Source: GWB2-37-7 sp942492835
GTDB taxonomy: Bacteria > Bacillota > Clostridia > Lutisporales > Lutisporaceae
Direction: 5' to 3'
Assembly (NCBI GenBank): GCA_942492835.1
Contig: OW818645.1
Coordinates: 992,001 to 1,056,000, forward strand
DNA length: 64,000 nucleotides
This document shows positions 50,996 through 60,218 of the stretch, one piece after another. The position numbers and the translations under genes are program-made. The notes below the pieces were generated by a model. It was not told where the DNA came from, did no database searches, and saw only the letters and a program-made list of their open reading frames with translations. Position 1 is the stretch's first letter; each line of letters opens with the position of its first letter.

Positions 50996-52423
50996 CTATA
51001 TCCTTATATATTTCCACTTACCGCTTCTAAACCTCATAAAGTTCAACATTCCTCTCACAAACAAATCAATAACCATTCCTATCCAAGCACCTAGAAGTCC
51101 CATATTGAAGAAATCAATCAAAATATATGTTCCAACAAGTCTCAAACCCCATACCCCTATAAGAGTACTTACCATAACAAATCTAGTGTCCCCTGCTCCC
51201 CTTAAAGCACCAGAGAATACCATATTTGCGGCTAAGAATGGCTGTGCTATTGCTACTAGCTTAAGACAGACAGAAGCATTAGCGATTATATCAGGGTCTC
51301 TGGTAAATACCTTTATGAAAAGCTCAGGAATGAAAAATAACAACACACCTAATGATGACATGAATATAAGTGCAAGTTTGTTTGCCTCATAGCCGCTTTT
51401 CTCTGACATTTCTGGCTTCTTAGCTCCAAGATATTGCCCTACCAGAGTAGTGGCAGCAAGTGCAAAGCCAAAGCCAGGCATAAAGGATACTGATTCCGCT
51501 GTCAGCGTTATTCTATGAGAAGCATAGGCTATTGTGCCCAGCATCGCAACCTTTCTGCCATATAACATCTGTCCTACTCTCATTGAGAGCTGTTCTGCTG
51601 CTGCGGGTGTACCAATGTTTAATATTCTCTTTATAATATCTATATTTATTCTGTACTTATCCTTTAAAGTAAACTTGATTGGTGCCTTACCCGAGAACAA
51701 TACATATAAAATTATCAAGCTTGATATCACTCTAGAAACAGCAGTGGATAGTGCTGCACCAGCCACTCCCATGCCAAAGCCAGGAGTTATCAGGTTTATT
51801 GTCATATCCGTAAAAGGAATATTTATTACATAGGAAGCACTGTTATATATAAGCAGAAAGTTTCCTATGATGTTTAAAATATTTGCAATTCCATTGGCAT
51901 ACATCGGTGTTTTTGTATCTCCACAACCCCTTAACACACCACCCATAATAACACTGATTATAAGGAACATCATAGCTGCCCCAGTATATGTTATATACTG
52001 TATAGCAGCTGGAGCAGCCTGGGGTTCAGCCCCCATAAAACGTATTATCTGAGGTGCAAAAAATACTACCAGCACACTTACAAGTATACCTGATGAAACG
52101 CCGATAATCATAGATTGTCTGGCTGTTTCAGTAGCTTTATCATACTCCTTAGCACCCACATATCTGGCTACCAAAGCAGTTGTACCAGTGCCCAAGGCAG
52201 CAAAAATAGCCATTAGCGTTGCTATAGGTGTATCCCCCAAGCCTACAGCAGCTATAGCCACTGCTCCAAGACTTCCTACCATTGCCATATCAGCAAAGCC
52301 CAACAGTGTCTGCATAGCCATTTCCATTATAGCAGGCATAGCTAAATTCATAGTAATCCTACGAATATTTTGACTATCTGCTATACTAAATTTATTCTCT
52401 TCCTTTGACTTAATTTTCCCCAA
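50996..52423 (-). CDS. MATE-family efflux transporter
   Basis: 475 residues, twelve hydrophobic helices, two homologous MatE halves. Typical segments are MALPAIMEM-like start (NLAMPAIMEMAMQTLLGFADM), GGVLRGCGDTKTPMYANGIANILNIIGN and GALRGAGDTRFVMVSTL, the repeated RG.GDT signature of both halves. Exports cationic compounds by Na+ or H+ antiport. TTG start with AGGGGG eight bases upstream. Confidence 0.93.
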   Translation of the reverse strand: MGKIKSKEENKFSIADSQNIRRITMNLAMPAIMEMAMQTLLGFADMAMVGSLGAVAIAAVGLGDTPIATLMAIFAALGTGTTALVARYVGAKEYDKATETARQSMIIGVSSGILVSVLVVFFAPQIIRFMGAEPQAAPAAIQYITYTGAAMMFLIISVIMGGVLRGCGDTKTPMYANGIANILNIIGNFLLIYNSASYVINIPFTDMTINLITPGFGMGVAGAALSTAVSRVISSLIILYVLFSGKAPIKFTLKDKYRINIDIIKRILNIGTPAAAEQLSMRVGQMLYGRKVAMLGTIAYASHRITLTAESVSFMPGFGFALAATTLVGQYLGAKKPEMSEKSGYEANKLALIFMSSLGVLLFFIPELFIKVFTRDPDIIANASVCLKLVAIAQPFLAANMVFSGALRGAGDTRFVMVSTLIGVWGLRLVGTYILIDFFNMGLLGAWIGMVIDLFVRGMLNFMRFRSGKWKYIRI

Positions 52424-52444
52424 TACATATACCCCCTGTTAATA

Positions 52445-53215
52445 CTACCTCTCAAGCATTTCCCTAATCATCCTTGCATTTTTTACTGCCTGTGCTTGAA
52501 AATGATTGTTGAAGCTCACAAATATATCTTTACTCTCTTGTTCTAAGCTTTTTATTTTATTCTTCCACTCTGAAAGCTCGTTTTCGTTGTACAAATAATC
52601 ATATCTCTCGTAGGCTTCCTTATGATCCCACCACTTTTGGTCGTTACGTCCATGTAATCTTATGTAAGCAGTATCAGAAACAGCAATACAGCGGTTATCT
52701 GGCAAGCCTGAAAGTTCAGGCTCATCTACACTTACAAATCCTATGTTATTATCTTTTAGGAACATAAAAGTCTCATCACTTATCCATTTGCTATTTCTAA
52801 ACTCAACCACCAGCTTAAAATCCATAAGTTGTTCTTGTACCTGTAGTATGTAAGCTTTATTCTCTTTGTTGCAGTAAAAGGAATAAGGAAATTGTGCAAC
52901 CAAGCATCCTAGCTTCTCTACCTCACTTAATACTGATACCGCTTCAATAAAGCTTTTATAATCCTGGCTTGTAGCATTTTTACTGTGTGTCATGGACTGG
53001 TGCAGCTTCACCGTAAAGACAAAGTTCTCCTGAGTTTTCTTCTGCATGTTATATAGCATAAACGGGTTTGGAATTTTATAATAGGTAGAATTAATTTCTG
53101 TAAAACCAAACTGCTCCGAATAATATGTCAGCATATCTCCCGACTTTGTACCTTGAGGATAGAAAGGCCCTACCCAGTCTTTATAACTATATCCCGAAGT
53201 ACCAATATAAATCAT
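52445..53215 (-). CDS. DUF72-family protein
   Basis: 256 residues. Begins IYIGTSGYSYKDWVGPFYP (typical 'TSGWSY.DW...FYP' start), contains FTVKLHQSMTH, VVEFRNSKW, FVSVDEP and ends with the YVFFNNH-like segment IFVSFNNHFQAQAVKNAR. TIM-barrel family of unknown function. Follows the MATE gene upstream by 21 bases, probably one transcript. Confidence 0.92.
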   Translation of the reverse strand: MIYIGTSGYSYKDWVGPFYPQGTKSGDMLTYYSEQFGFTEINSTYYKIPNPFMLYNMQKKTQENFVFTVKLHQSMTHSKNATSQDYKSFIEAVSVLSEVEKLGCLVAQFPYSFYCNKENKAYILQVQEQLMDFKLVVEFRNSKWISDETFMFLKDNNIGFVSVDEPELSGLPDNRCIAVSDTAYIRLHGRNDQKWWDHKEAYERYDYLYNENELSEWKNKIKSLEQESKDIFVSFNNHFQAQAVKNARMIREMLER

Positions 53216-53603
53216 ATTTCCTCCTTTTTTGATTATATCATAGAATATATCATATTTGTATAATCAAATGACTATTTGATTTGCTTGAGAATTATTATTA
53301 ACTTTTTTCATAAGAATTTCTCAAGTATACCTAATTTTACTACTTACATCTTATTTTTTCTATATGATTACTACACAAACAATAATATCTGCTTCTTGAA
53401 TTAAATCAATTTTTAGGACTGTACAATTTTGAATTTTTATTCTAAAATTGATAATAACTATATAAATTATACAAATTCTTCTACACAGAGTATTTTAAAA
53501 AATTTTTACTATATACATAAGAAACTAGTACAAGACATATTATTATGTATCATCAAAAATCTAATGCAATTGAGTTTCAATTTTTTTGAAAAGGATGATA
53601 TTT
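53216..53603. promoter_or_regulatory. Divergent AT-rich region with two inverted repeats
   Basis: About 390 bases between the DUF72 gene (minus) and the M23 peptidase gene (plus). It contains an inverted repeat TTGATTATA...TATAATCAA (about 53229-53268) and CTTGAGAA (53284-53291) with TTCTCAAG (53318-53325). No ORF with start and ribosome binding site. Promoters for both neighbours must be here. Confidence 0.35.
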
Positions 53604-54539
53604 GTGAAAAAAGCATATGTAAAACATAAGAACAAGCATGCTACTTTCATGTACATACCAGAAAGCGAATCGAAGGTGGTATCACTTAGGATTCCATTAT
53701 GGCTTCCAAAAGTAGTCGTTATGGGTCTTGTATTGCTGCTTTTAGGCACCTCTACATCACTTTATATTCTAAACTCTATAAATAAGGAATATGACATAAG
53801 TAAAGATGAAATAGGCAAGCTTACTACTGTAAATAGCTCTCAAAAGCAAGAAATTGAAAGTCTACAAAACGAAGCACAGCAAATACAGCTACAGCTTCAA
53901 GAAAATGTAAAAGCATTGGATGAAATTAAAAAGCTGATAGGCTTAAAAGAAACCAGTAACACTGAAACAAAAGAAGTTCCAACACCTCAGCCTACATCCT
54001 CAGACTCTTCAAAACTTGAGTCAGATGATGCATCAGAGCAGCTATCTCAGATTAAAACCTCTTACGCAGAGCTGTCAGTAGCAATTCTATCACAGAAAGA
54101 AACTATTGATAATTCTATAACTCCAGTTAAAAAGCAGGTAGCATTCCTAAACGCAAAACCAGCCATAAAGCCTGTAAACACGAAAATTACTGCAACTTAT
54201 GGCTATAGACGAAATCCATTTACAAATAGAGGTTCAGAGTTTCATAGAGGTATGGATTTTGGCGGTGACACAGGTTCTCCCATAAAAGCTACTGGAGACG
54301 GAGTAGTTATATTTGCCGGCTGGCAATCAGGCTATGGAAAGGTAGTAATCATCTCTCACGGTTATGGCTATACAACATTATATGGACATAATTCAAAGCT
54401 TTTGGTAGAAAAGGGCGATAAGGTTAAAAGAGGTAAGGTAATAAGCAAGATGGGAAGCACAGGCAGAAGCACAGGCTCTCATCTACACTACGAGGTAAAA
54501 CTAAACGGCACCTCAGTAAACCCAGCAAAATACTTTTAA
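53604..54539 (+). CDS. Membrane-anchored M23-family peptidoglycan endopeptidase
   Basis: 311 residues. Short cytoplasmic N-terminus, transmembrane helix (about 36-57), coiled coil (about 60-115; ISKDEIGKLTTVNSSQKQEIESLQ), Ser/Pro-rich linker, and a LytM/M23 domain with zinc ligands in HRGMDFGG (H, D) and HLHYEV (H-x-H). It hydrolyses stem-peptide cross-links. The GTG at 53604 is used because AAAGGATG lies six bases upstream; the ATG at 53595 is part of that site. It is followed 25 bases later by a bactofilin gene, with which it likely forms a cell-shape module. Confidence 0.93.
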   Translation: MKKAYVKHKNKHATFMYIPESESKVVSLRIPLWLPKVVVMGLVLLLLGTSTSLYILNSINKEYDISKDEIGKLTTVNSSQKQEIESLQNEAQQIQLQLQENVKALDEIKKLIGLKETSNTETKEVPTPQPTSSDSSKLESDDASEQLSQIKTSYAELSVAILSQKETIDNSITPVKKQVAFLNAKPAIKPVNTKITATYGYRRNPFTNRGSEFHRGMDFGGDTGSPIKATGDGVVIFAGWQSGYGKVVIISHGYGYTTLYGHNSKLLVEKGDKVKRGKVISKMGSTGRSTGSHLHYEVKLNGTSVNPAKYF

Positions 54540-54564
54540 ATAAATATATAAAGGGGAGTTATTA

Positions 54565-54990
54565 ATGTTTAATAAAGGTGGCAGAACAGAAATACTAACC
54601 GAGAAAGTTGATACTCTGATAGGCCCTAATACAACCTTTGAGGGTATTATTAAAGCAGACGGCACGGTAAGGATAAACGGAAATGTAACAGGTGAAGTTA
54701 TAGTTACTGGAAATGTTATTATTGGCGATTCCAGTACAATAAAGGGAAATATAAATGCTATAAACGCTTATATTTCCGGCATCGTTCATGGTAACATATC
54801 AACAAGTGATCAGCTGCATATGACTCCTACGTCAAAAATATTCGGAGACATTGTAGTAAAGAACGTTATAATTGATGAAGGTGCCGTATTCAATGGTCAC
54901 TGTAAGGCTATAACCAGCGAGAGCACAAACGCTACTAAAATTGCAAGTTCAGACACAGATACTTATAATGAAAATAACAATATAGCATAG
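54565..54990 (+). CDS. Bactofilin (polymer-forming cytoskeletal protein)
   Basis: 141 residues. Central bactofilin (DUF583) beta-helix with regular ~17-residue rungs (about 18-110: DTLIGPNTTFEGIIKADGTV, GNVTGEVIVTGNVIIGD, ISGIVHGNISTSD) and disordered tails. Bactofilins polymerise without nucleotides and scaffold wall enzymes. Genes for bactofilin and an M23 endopeptidase are paired in several bacteria, including the helical-shape genes of Helicobacter. Confidence 0.94.
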   Translation: MFNKGGRTEILTEKVDTLIGPNTTFEGIIKADGTVRINGNVTGEVIVTGNVIIGDSSTIKGNINAINAYISGIVHGNISTSDQLHMTPTSKIFGDIVVKNVIIDEGAVFNGHCKAITSESTNATKIASSDTDTYNENNNIA

Positions 54991-54997
54991 CAAATAT

Positions 54998-55030
54998 AAG
55001 CCCTGTACATAGAATGTACGGGGCTTATAT
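54998..55030. terminator. Bidirectional terminator
   Basis: 13-bp inverted repeat AAGCCCTGTACAT/ATGTACGGGGCTT (54998-55010 with 55014-55026, one G-T) and a 3-base loop, followed by ATATTTT. Lies between the converging bactofilin and dinB-associated genes. Confidence 0.85.
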
Positions 55031-55288
55031 TTTGTACAGGTACCACTTGCAGGTATCTATTTCAAAGCGTATTTCAAAGGGCTTTAGCTGTCCTTCCAGC
55101 AAACTTTCACAGGTGTATTTTATCATACGATTGCCTGCAAACTTATCCAAATCCCTATTTATTATTTTATCTACCTTTATTACCGCCATCTCCTGCTGTT
55201 CATCTAGAAGTCTGAATTTGATAGGGGCAGGATTACCCTGCATATCAAACCAAGCTATAACCTCAATAACCTTCCTTACACACTTCAT
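55025..55288 (-). CDS. Small protein of unknown function cotranscribed with dinB
   Basis: 87 residues, no membrane segment. Mixed alpha/beta with segments such as PIKFRLLDEQQEMAVIKVDKI and YTCESLLEGQLKPFEIRFEI. It starts 10 bases after dinB with a GGGGTGA ribosome binding site. Small genes of this size regularly accompany Y-family polymerase genes in clostridia (as YolD or YqzH-type partners do in Bacillus), but I cannot identify this one by sequence. SOS co-induction is expected from its position. Confidence 0.65.
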   Translation of the reverse strand: MKCVRKVIEVIAWFDMQGNPAPIKFRLLDEQQEMAVIKVDKIINRDLDKFAGNRMIKYTCESLLEGQLKPFEIRFEIDTCKWYLYKI

Positions 55289-55298
55289 ATCTTCACCC

Positions 55299-56564
55299 CT
55301 ATAAAATACTACTCATAACAGGGTAATCCTCTACCCCCGATCCACCAGTCATAGGAGAAAACTCTCCATCCAAAAATACGCCCCTCATAACAGCAGCATT
55401 GCCATATTTGTATCTTATGTTGTCTATGGCACTATCTAAGGCATTCTTTTTATCTCTATCCTTCTCATCAAAGAAGGAGGGTTGTATAAATTCATCACTG
55501 CAAAGGTCTGTAAGCCGTACTCCCAAATGCCTTATCTTTCCACCCTTCCAGGCTTCCTCAAAAAGCTCCACCACATTTTTATATATCTCATTTGTTATGC
55601 TGGTAGGAGAGAAAAGCTTTCTCTGATGTGAGTAGCTTTCTAAGTCGGAGTTTTTGATCTCCACGTTAATAACCCTACAACAGGAATGGGCAGCTCTAAG
55701 CCTCAATGCCACAGATTCTGTAAGAGACAACAATACCTTCCTAGCAGTATAGGTATCCGTGACATCAAACTTTATAGTAGTGCTATTGCCTATACCCTTC
55801 ATTTGCAGAAAATATTCTGACCGCACTGGGGATTCATCTATGCCGTTAGCATAGCACCATATCAAAGTGCCGAAGCTTTTCAGCTTATCGTTTAACAGCT
55901 TACGATCCATATTTGCCAGTTGACCTATAGTATGTATGTTTAACTGGCTCAGCTTTTTCTTAGTCTGCCTTCCAACCATAAACAAATCCTCGGCAGGCAG
56001 GGGCCACATTTTCTGTGGTATCTCCTCAGGGTATAGCGTGTGCACCATGTCGGGCTTTTGAAAATCCCCAGCTACCTTGGCAGTAAGCTTATTGCAGCCT
56101 ATGCCTATATTCACCGTAAAGCCCAACTCAGCTTTTATCCTATCCTTAATCATATGTGCAGCCTCAACAGGCTCCCCAAAGTGAGGCTCCATACCAGTGT
56201 AATCTATAAACATCTCATCTACAGAGAATCGCTGTATACTAGGTGAATAATCCTTCACCACCTCATACAGCGCATTACTGCATTTCATATAAAGCTGATA
56301 ATTAGGCGGCACACTGACAAGATTGGGACATTTCTGCCTTGCCTGCCAAAGCACCTCTCCTGTCTTTATGCCATAAGCTTTTGCAGGAGTGCTTTTTGCT
56401 AATACTATACCTCTTCGATCTGCCTGAGAGCCGCCTACTACAGACGGAATCTCCCGAAGATCTAAAATATCACCTTTTTGCAGGTTATATACCGCTTGCC
56501 AAGACAGAAAGGCAGAATTTACGTCTATATGCATTATAATTCTGGGATACTTATTACTACTCAT
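55299..56564 (-). CDS. dinB: Y-family DNA polymerase (DinB/UmuC type)
   Basis: 421 residues. Catalytic palm: D-x-N in MHIDVNSAFLSW (about 12-23) with the Y-family steric-gate region, and SVDEMFIDYT (about 118-127; catalytic D-E). Thumb helix-hairpin-helix and little finger domain follow; no C-terminal beta-clamp motif is obvious. Translesion synthesis under SOS control, supported by a perfect LexA box upstream. Confidence 0.93.
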   Translation of the reverse strand: MSSNKYPRIIMHIDVNSAFLSWQAVYNLQKGDILDLREIPSVVGGSQADRRGIVLAKSTPAKAYGIKTGEVLWQARQKCPNLVSVPPNYQLYMKCSNALYEVVKDYSPSIQRFSVDEMFIDYTGMEPHFGEPVEAAHMIKDRIKAELGFTVNIGIGCNKLTAKVAGDFQKPDMVHTLYPEEIPQKMWPLPAEDLFMVGRQTKKKLSQLNIHTIGQLANMDRKLLNDKLKSFGTLIWCYANGIDESPVRSEYFLQMKGIGNSTTIKFDVTDTYTARKVLLSLTESVALRLRAAHSCCRVINVEIKNSDLESYSHQRKLFSPTSITNEIYKNVVELFEEAWKGGKIRHLGVRLTDLCSDEFIQPSFFDEKDRDKKNALDSAIDNIRYKYGNAAVMRGVFLDGEFSPMTGGSGVEDYPVMSSIL

Positions 56565-56589
56565 GCTATCACTCTTTTTATATATTATG

Positions 56590-56603
56590 CGAACATGTGT
56601 TCG
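56590..56603. promoter_or_regulatory. LexA (DinR) SOS box of dinB
   Basis: CGAACATGTGTTCG, a perfect match to the Gram-positive SOS box CGAAC-N4-GTTCG. It is 25 bases upstream of the dinB start and just downstream of the -10 box, so LexA binding would block transcription. Confidence 0.93.
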
Positions 56604-56608
56604 TTTTT

Positions 56609-56637
56609 ATTATAGCACCTTTTGACACAAAGTAAAA
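56609..56637 (-). promoter_or_regulatory. Promoter of dinB
   Basis: On the minus strand TTTACT, 17-base spacer, TATAAT (56614-56609). The LexA box begins 5 bases downstream of the -10. Confidence 0.7.
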
Positions 56638-56686
56638 GAATTTCTTTAGAAGGGTAATTGTACTATAATTTGTGTTTCAAAATAAT

Positions 56687-56719
56687 CGAGCCAGATATTA
56701 ATTTATAATATCTGGCTCT
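56687..56719 (-). terminator. Terminator of the transglutaminase-SLH gene
   Basis: 13-bp perfect inverted repeat (56688-56700 with 56706-56718), 5-base loop, moderately T-rich on the minus-strand exit. Confidence 0.75.
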
Positions 56720-56732
56720 TAACTTCAGTTTC

Positions 56733-58313
56733 CTACTCTGTAGCATTTATAAAATTATCCAATAGCTTAGATGTTTCAGCTCTTGTAGTAAAATTCTTAG
56801 GATCAAATATGCCCCCGGGCTTGCCCTCCATGATTTTCATGCTATAAATAAGCTTCACAGAGTCTTTTGCATAAGTGCTTACTTGCTCCATGTCATTAAA
56901 GTTTGGCTCAGTAATCGCTGAATAATCAAAGTCCAATACATCTATAGCCCTTTGCATTATTACTGCGGCATCTTCTCTTGTTATCGTATCGTTGGGCTTG
57001 AAATAGCCCTGGGGATTACCCCTTATCAACCCATATGCAGATGCTGTCTTGATAAAGGCTGCATAATCACTACTGTCCTTTACATCTTTAAAAACAGTCT
57101 CGGAGTCCTTGCTGTTCAGCCTAAGAGTATTTACCAAGTAAGCTGAAAACTCCGCTCTTGTAATATTATCATTAGGCATGTAAAGTTTACCATACTTTCC
57201 AAACAGTATTCCCTTGTTATAAAGTTCGTCTATATAATCCTTAGCCCAGCTGCTGCTTATATCTGCAAAAGCATAGTCTGTAGATGTGCTTGATATAGGC
57301 ATCACTGCTTGCTGTCCAAAGCTTATGTCTATATCCGTAGTTTTATAATATGAATATTTTATACCAATATCGTTTTTTATATCATTACTTTGATATGCAT
57401 TAAGCAAATGGATCTCATCAGAACTAAAATTTGCAAAATGCTCCTTGTCCGGTGTTCTGACTCCATTTACCGTAAGAGAATATGTAGGCTCCACAGGAAT
57501 CCAGCCTACCTTAGGCAGATAAAACTCCGCCCATGCATGGCCCTTCCCAGCTATATCATTCCATTCTCCATTTTTCAACGGTTCTGTAAGCCAATAGCCT
57601 GTAGCAACTCTTGCAGGTATCCCAACTGCCCTGCTTAAAGCAGTAAACAAGGTAGCATATTCATCACATACCCCTTTTCCTGTCTTAATTGCATTTAAAG
57701 CTCCCTTATTTGCATAAAGTGGGTTTGTATCATAGGATATGTACAAATTAACAAAGTTATATATGTCCTTTGCAAGGTTCACCTCAGTCTTGCTGTCATC
57801 AAAACTCAATGATTTTTTTACAATCTCGGTTGCTGTTGTCTCAACCTTTTCTCCCGCTTCATAGTATTGTCCGTTATTAATTCCTTCTTTGAACTCATTA
57901 TAGTCTCCATCCATTCTATAGATCTCACCAGAATATGAGACACCGCTGTTTATGAATTCTTTTTCTACTACTATCTTTTTGGTTTCCTTAGCCTTGATTT
58001 CATCTATAATAACCTCTGCATAAATATTTCCCGCAGAATCCACATAGGTGTATTTAGGGATCGGAGTGACCTTATAATTTATGTTTTGCTGATAAGGAGA
58101 ATTACTGACTGCTCCAACTAATACCGTTGCCTTAACAGATAACGCTGAATTGTAGCCGGTATTTTCAAGTTCATAAGAACTTATAAGCTTATATCCTTTA
58201 ACTCCTAACGTACTATAATAGCCAGTGTCTTCCGCATTTATAGGTAATACAATAAGTTGTAACAGCATTATTATGACAATTAATAAAAATATACTACGTT
58301 TGTTAATTCTCAA
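56733..58313 (-). CDS. Cell-surface transglutaminase-like protein with three SLH domains
   Basis: 526 residues. Signal peptide (about 1-27), beta-rich region, transglutaminase core with the catalytic Cys in GKGVCDEYATLF (about residue 213), His in KGHAWAEFYLP (about 262) and a third position in WIPVEPT, where the usual Asp is Glu. Then three C-terminal SLH motifs (about 348-400, 405-460, 470-520) that bind secondary wall polymer and anchor it to the surface. Such proteins act as cysteine peptidases or isopeptide-forming enzymes on the cell wall. TTG start with GGAGGAG. Confidence 0.88.
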   Translation of the reverse strand: MRINKRSIFLLIVIIMLLQLIVLPINAEDTGYYSTLGVKGYKLISSYELENTGYNSALSVKATVLVGAVSNSPYQQNINYKVTPIPKYTYVDSAGNIYAEVIIDEIKAKETKKIVVEKEFINSGVSYSGEIYRMDGDYNEFKEGINNGQYYEAGEKVETTATEIVKKSLSFDDSKTEVNLAKDIYNFVNLYISYDTNPLYANKGALNAIKTGKGVCDEYATLFTALSRAVGIPARVATGYWLTEPLKNGEWNDIAGKGHAWAEFYLPKVGWIPVEPTYSLTVNGVRTPDKEHFANFSSDEIHLLNAYQSNDIKNDIGIKYSYYKTTDIDISFGQQAVMPISSTSTDYAFADISSSWAKDYIDELYNKGILFGKYGKLYMPNDNITRAEFSAYLVNTLRLNSKDSETVFKDVKDSSDYAAFIKTASAYGLIRGNPQGYFKPNDTITREDAAVIMQRAIDVLDFDYSAITEPNFNDMEQVSTYAKDSVKLIYSMKIMEGKPGGIFDPKNFTTRAETSKLLDNFINATE

Positions 58314-58401
58314 TTTTATCTCCTCCTGCTGTTTATAAGCTACTTATATTTTACTATAATTTCTAAGTTCTCTACAAATGATAATATATTACAATTTCAA
58401 A

Positions 58402-59013
58402 TTAAAGCTTAACTATTTCGCCCTTGTTTTCTATTTCCATTCTTTCAATAAATTTATATAAAAAGTCTGCCTTCTCATCAAATATTCTTTCACTTATTTC
58501 ATAGTTCAACAAAGACCTATTTTTTGCTGCCAACTCCTTAAATTCACCATTATAAAAATCTATGACAAAATCTATATTTTGATCCTCAATCGCAGCATAA
58601 TTGATACCCATCCAAAGCTCAATGGTACCGAAATGATCCAATAAATCAGCATCCTGAAAAAGCATGCAATAGTCATCGCAGCTGACACTCTTTCTAGATA
58701 TATGAAGCCTTATAAGCTCTGATATTTTCTCCAACTCCTCTATAGTACAAATATCCTGCAACATTTCCTTAGCAAGTGAAGCACCGTAGCGGCTGTGAGG
58801 CTCTATCCCCTTTGCCACATCATGAAACAATGCAGCTGCTTGAAGTATATCATCCGTTGAATCATCTTGAGGTAATATAAGCTTCCTTAGATTAATTACA
58901 AGCTTCGAAACTCTATCTCCATGATAATATATAAACCCTGTTTCCCTATGCTGATGAGCCCTACGCTTGACTAAGTTTTCAAATGCCCTCTGTCTTATCA
59001 ACTCTATATCCAT
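58402..59013 (-). CDS. HD-domain phosphohydrolase
   Basis: 203 residues. HD domain: H13? to metal ligands in AALFHDVAKG (His-Asp, about 66-75), HSRYGASLAKE (His) and DADLLDHFG (Asp). Probably hydrolyses a nucleotide or phosphoester; substrate unknown. AGGAGG ribosome binding site directly before the ATG. Confidence 0.85.
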   Translation of the reverse strand: MDIELIRQRAFENLVKRRAHQHRETGFIYYHGDRVSKLVINLRKLILPQDDSTDDILQAAALFHDVAKGIEPHSRYGASLAKEMLQDICTIEELEKISELIRLHISRKSVSCDDYCMLFQDADLLDHFGTIELWMGINYAAIEDQNIDFVIDFYNGEFKELAAKNRSLLNYEISERIFDEKADFLYKFIERMEIENKGEIVKL

Positions 59014-59142
59014 GAAATACCTCCTAAACTGTGTAAGCGTTCTAAAAAACAGCTTATTATTTTACCAATTATTTAATTATATCATAAAGTTAATAAGAAT
59101 TTTGTCGAAACAAAGAGGTACTAGCAATATATCAAGTATATA

Positions 59143-60072
59143 TTATATGTGTTTATTCAACCAATCAACAACATCCTTCATTACCTCATCCCTGTTTATC
59201 TCATTTAGCATTTCATGTCTTCCATCCTTATAAAGCTTGTATTTCACATCTTTAATACCATAATTTTTATATCTGTTATAAAGATTTATAACACCTTTCC
59301 CACATTTGCCTACTGGATCCTTTTCTCCAGAGAAAATATATATCGGTAACTCCTTGGGAACAAAGCTCAAATTACTCTTATTCTCAATTTCCTTTAAGGC
59401 AGTTAAGAAGTCATAAAAAAATCCAGCAGTAAAAACCGTACCGCAGAATGGATCTTCTATATATTTATCAACCTCAGCATTGTCTCGGCTCAGCCAGTCA
59501 AACTCAGTCCTATTTGGTTTGAAGGTATTGTTGTAACTGCCAAAGGACATTTTATTCAATTTGAAGCTCTGTGCTTTTCTACCATGCTTCTTTATTTCAT
59601 TCTTGGCAAACATAGTTCCGATATCTAGGATTATCCCTTGTCTGCCATTTGAGCCTGATAGTATAGTTCCTTTTAATTCATTGCCATATAGCATTATATA
59701 CTTTTGAGCTGCAAAGGAACCCATACTGTGTCCAAATAAAAACAAAGGCAATTCAGAATTCTCTTTTTTAATAATTCCACTTAACTGATAGAGGTCTTTC
59801 ACGAGCCAGCCAAACCCATCTTCATCAGCAAGATATCCCAAACTTTCAATATTCCCAGCAGTTTTTCCGTGACCTCTATGGTCGTTTGCATAGACAATAT
59901 ATCCATTTTCTGTAAGAGTTTCTGCAAATTGCTCATATCTTGCCGCTGTTTCTGCCATACCATGCGCTATTTGCACAATTCCCTTAATCTTTATATCTTC
60001 ATCAGGCATCCAATTGTAAACGAATATATCTGTCTCATCTCCTGATTTGAAAAAAAAGCTTTTACTAATCAC
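59143..60072 (-). CDS. Alpha/beta hydrolase, lysophospholipase/monoacylglycerol lipase type
   Basis: 309 residues, serine hydrolase. Nucleophile elbow GHSMGSF (about 114-120), oxyanion region IAHGMAETAARYEQFA (about 36-51), YANDHRGHGKTAG (about 55-67), Asp in SGEKDPVGK and His in GRHEMLNE. No signal peptide, cytoplasmic. GTG start with GGGAGGG upstream. Confidence 0.9.
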   Translation of the reverse strand: MISKSFFFKSGDETDIFVYNWMPDEDIKIKGIVQIAHGMAETAARYEQFAETLTENGYIVYANDHRGHGKTAGNIESLGYLADEDGFGWLVKDLYQLSGIIKKENSELPLFLFGHSMGSFAAQKYIMLYGNELKGTILSGSNGRQGIILDIGTMFAKNEIKKHGRKAQSFKLNKMSFGSYNNTFKPNRTEFDWLSRDNAEVDKYIEDPFCGTVFTAGFFYDFLTALKEIENKSNLSFVPKELPIYIFSGEKDPVGKCGKGVINLYNRYKNYGIKDVKYKLYKDGRHEMLNEINRDEVMKDVVDWLNKHI

Positions 60073-60169
60073 AGTTATCCCTCCCTAAATTTATAAACAA
60101 TTATATCATATATTATTTTTATGCCTCAACATTTATATCATTGTACCTTATCAAAATTTGTGTAATATA

Positions 60170-60204
60170 AAAAGGCACCTGCAATATTACAAGTACCTTT
60201 TTGC
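60170..60204 (-). terminator. Terminator of the arsR-nifX-like operon
   Basis: Imperfect inverted repeat AAAAAGGCACCTG...AAGTACCTTTTT (about 60169-60202) just after the NifX-like gene; the minus strand exits into TTTTTATATT. Confidence 0.6.
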
Positions 60205-60218
60205 TTCTTCATATCTAA

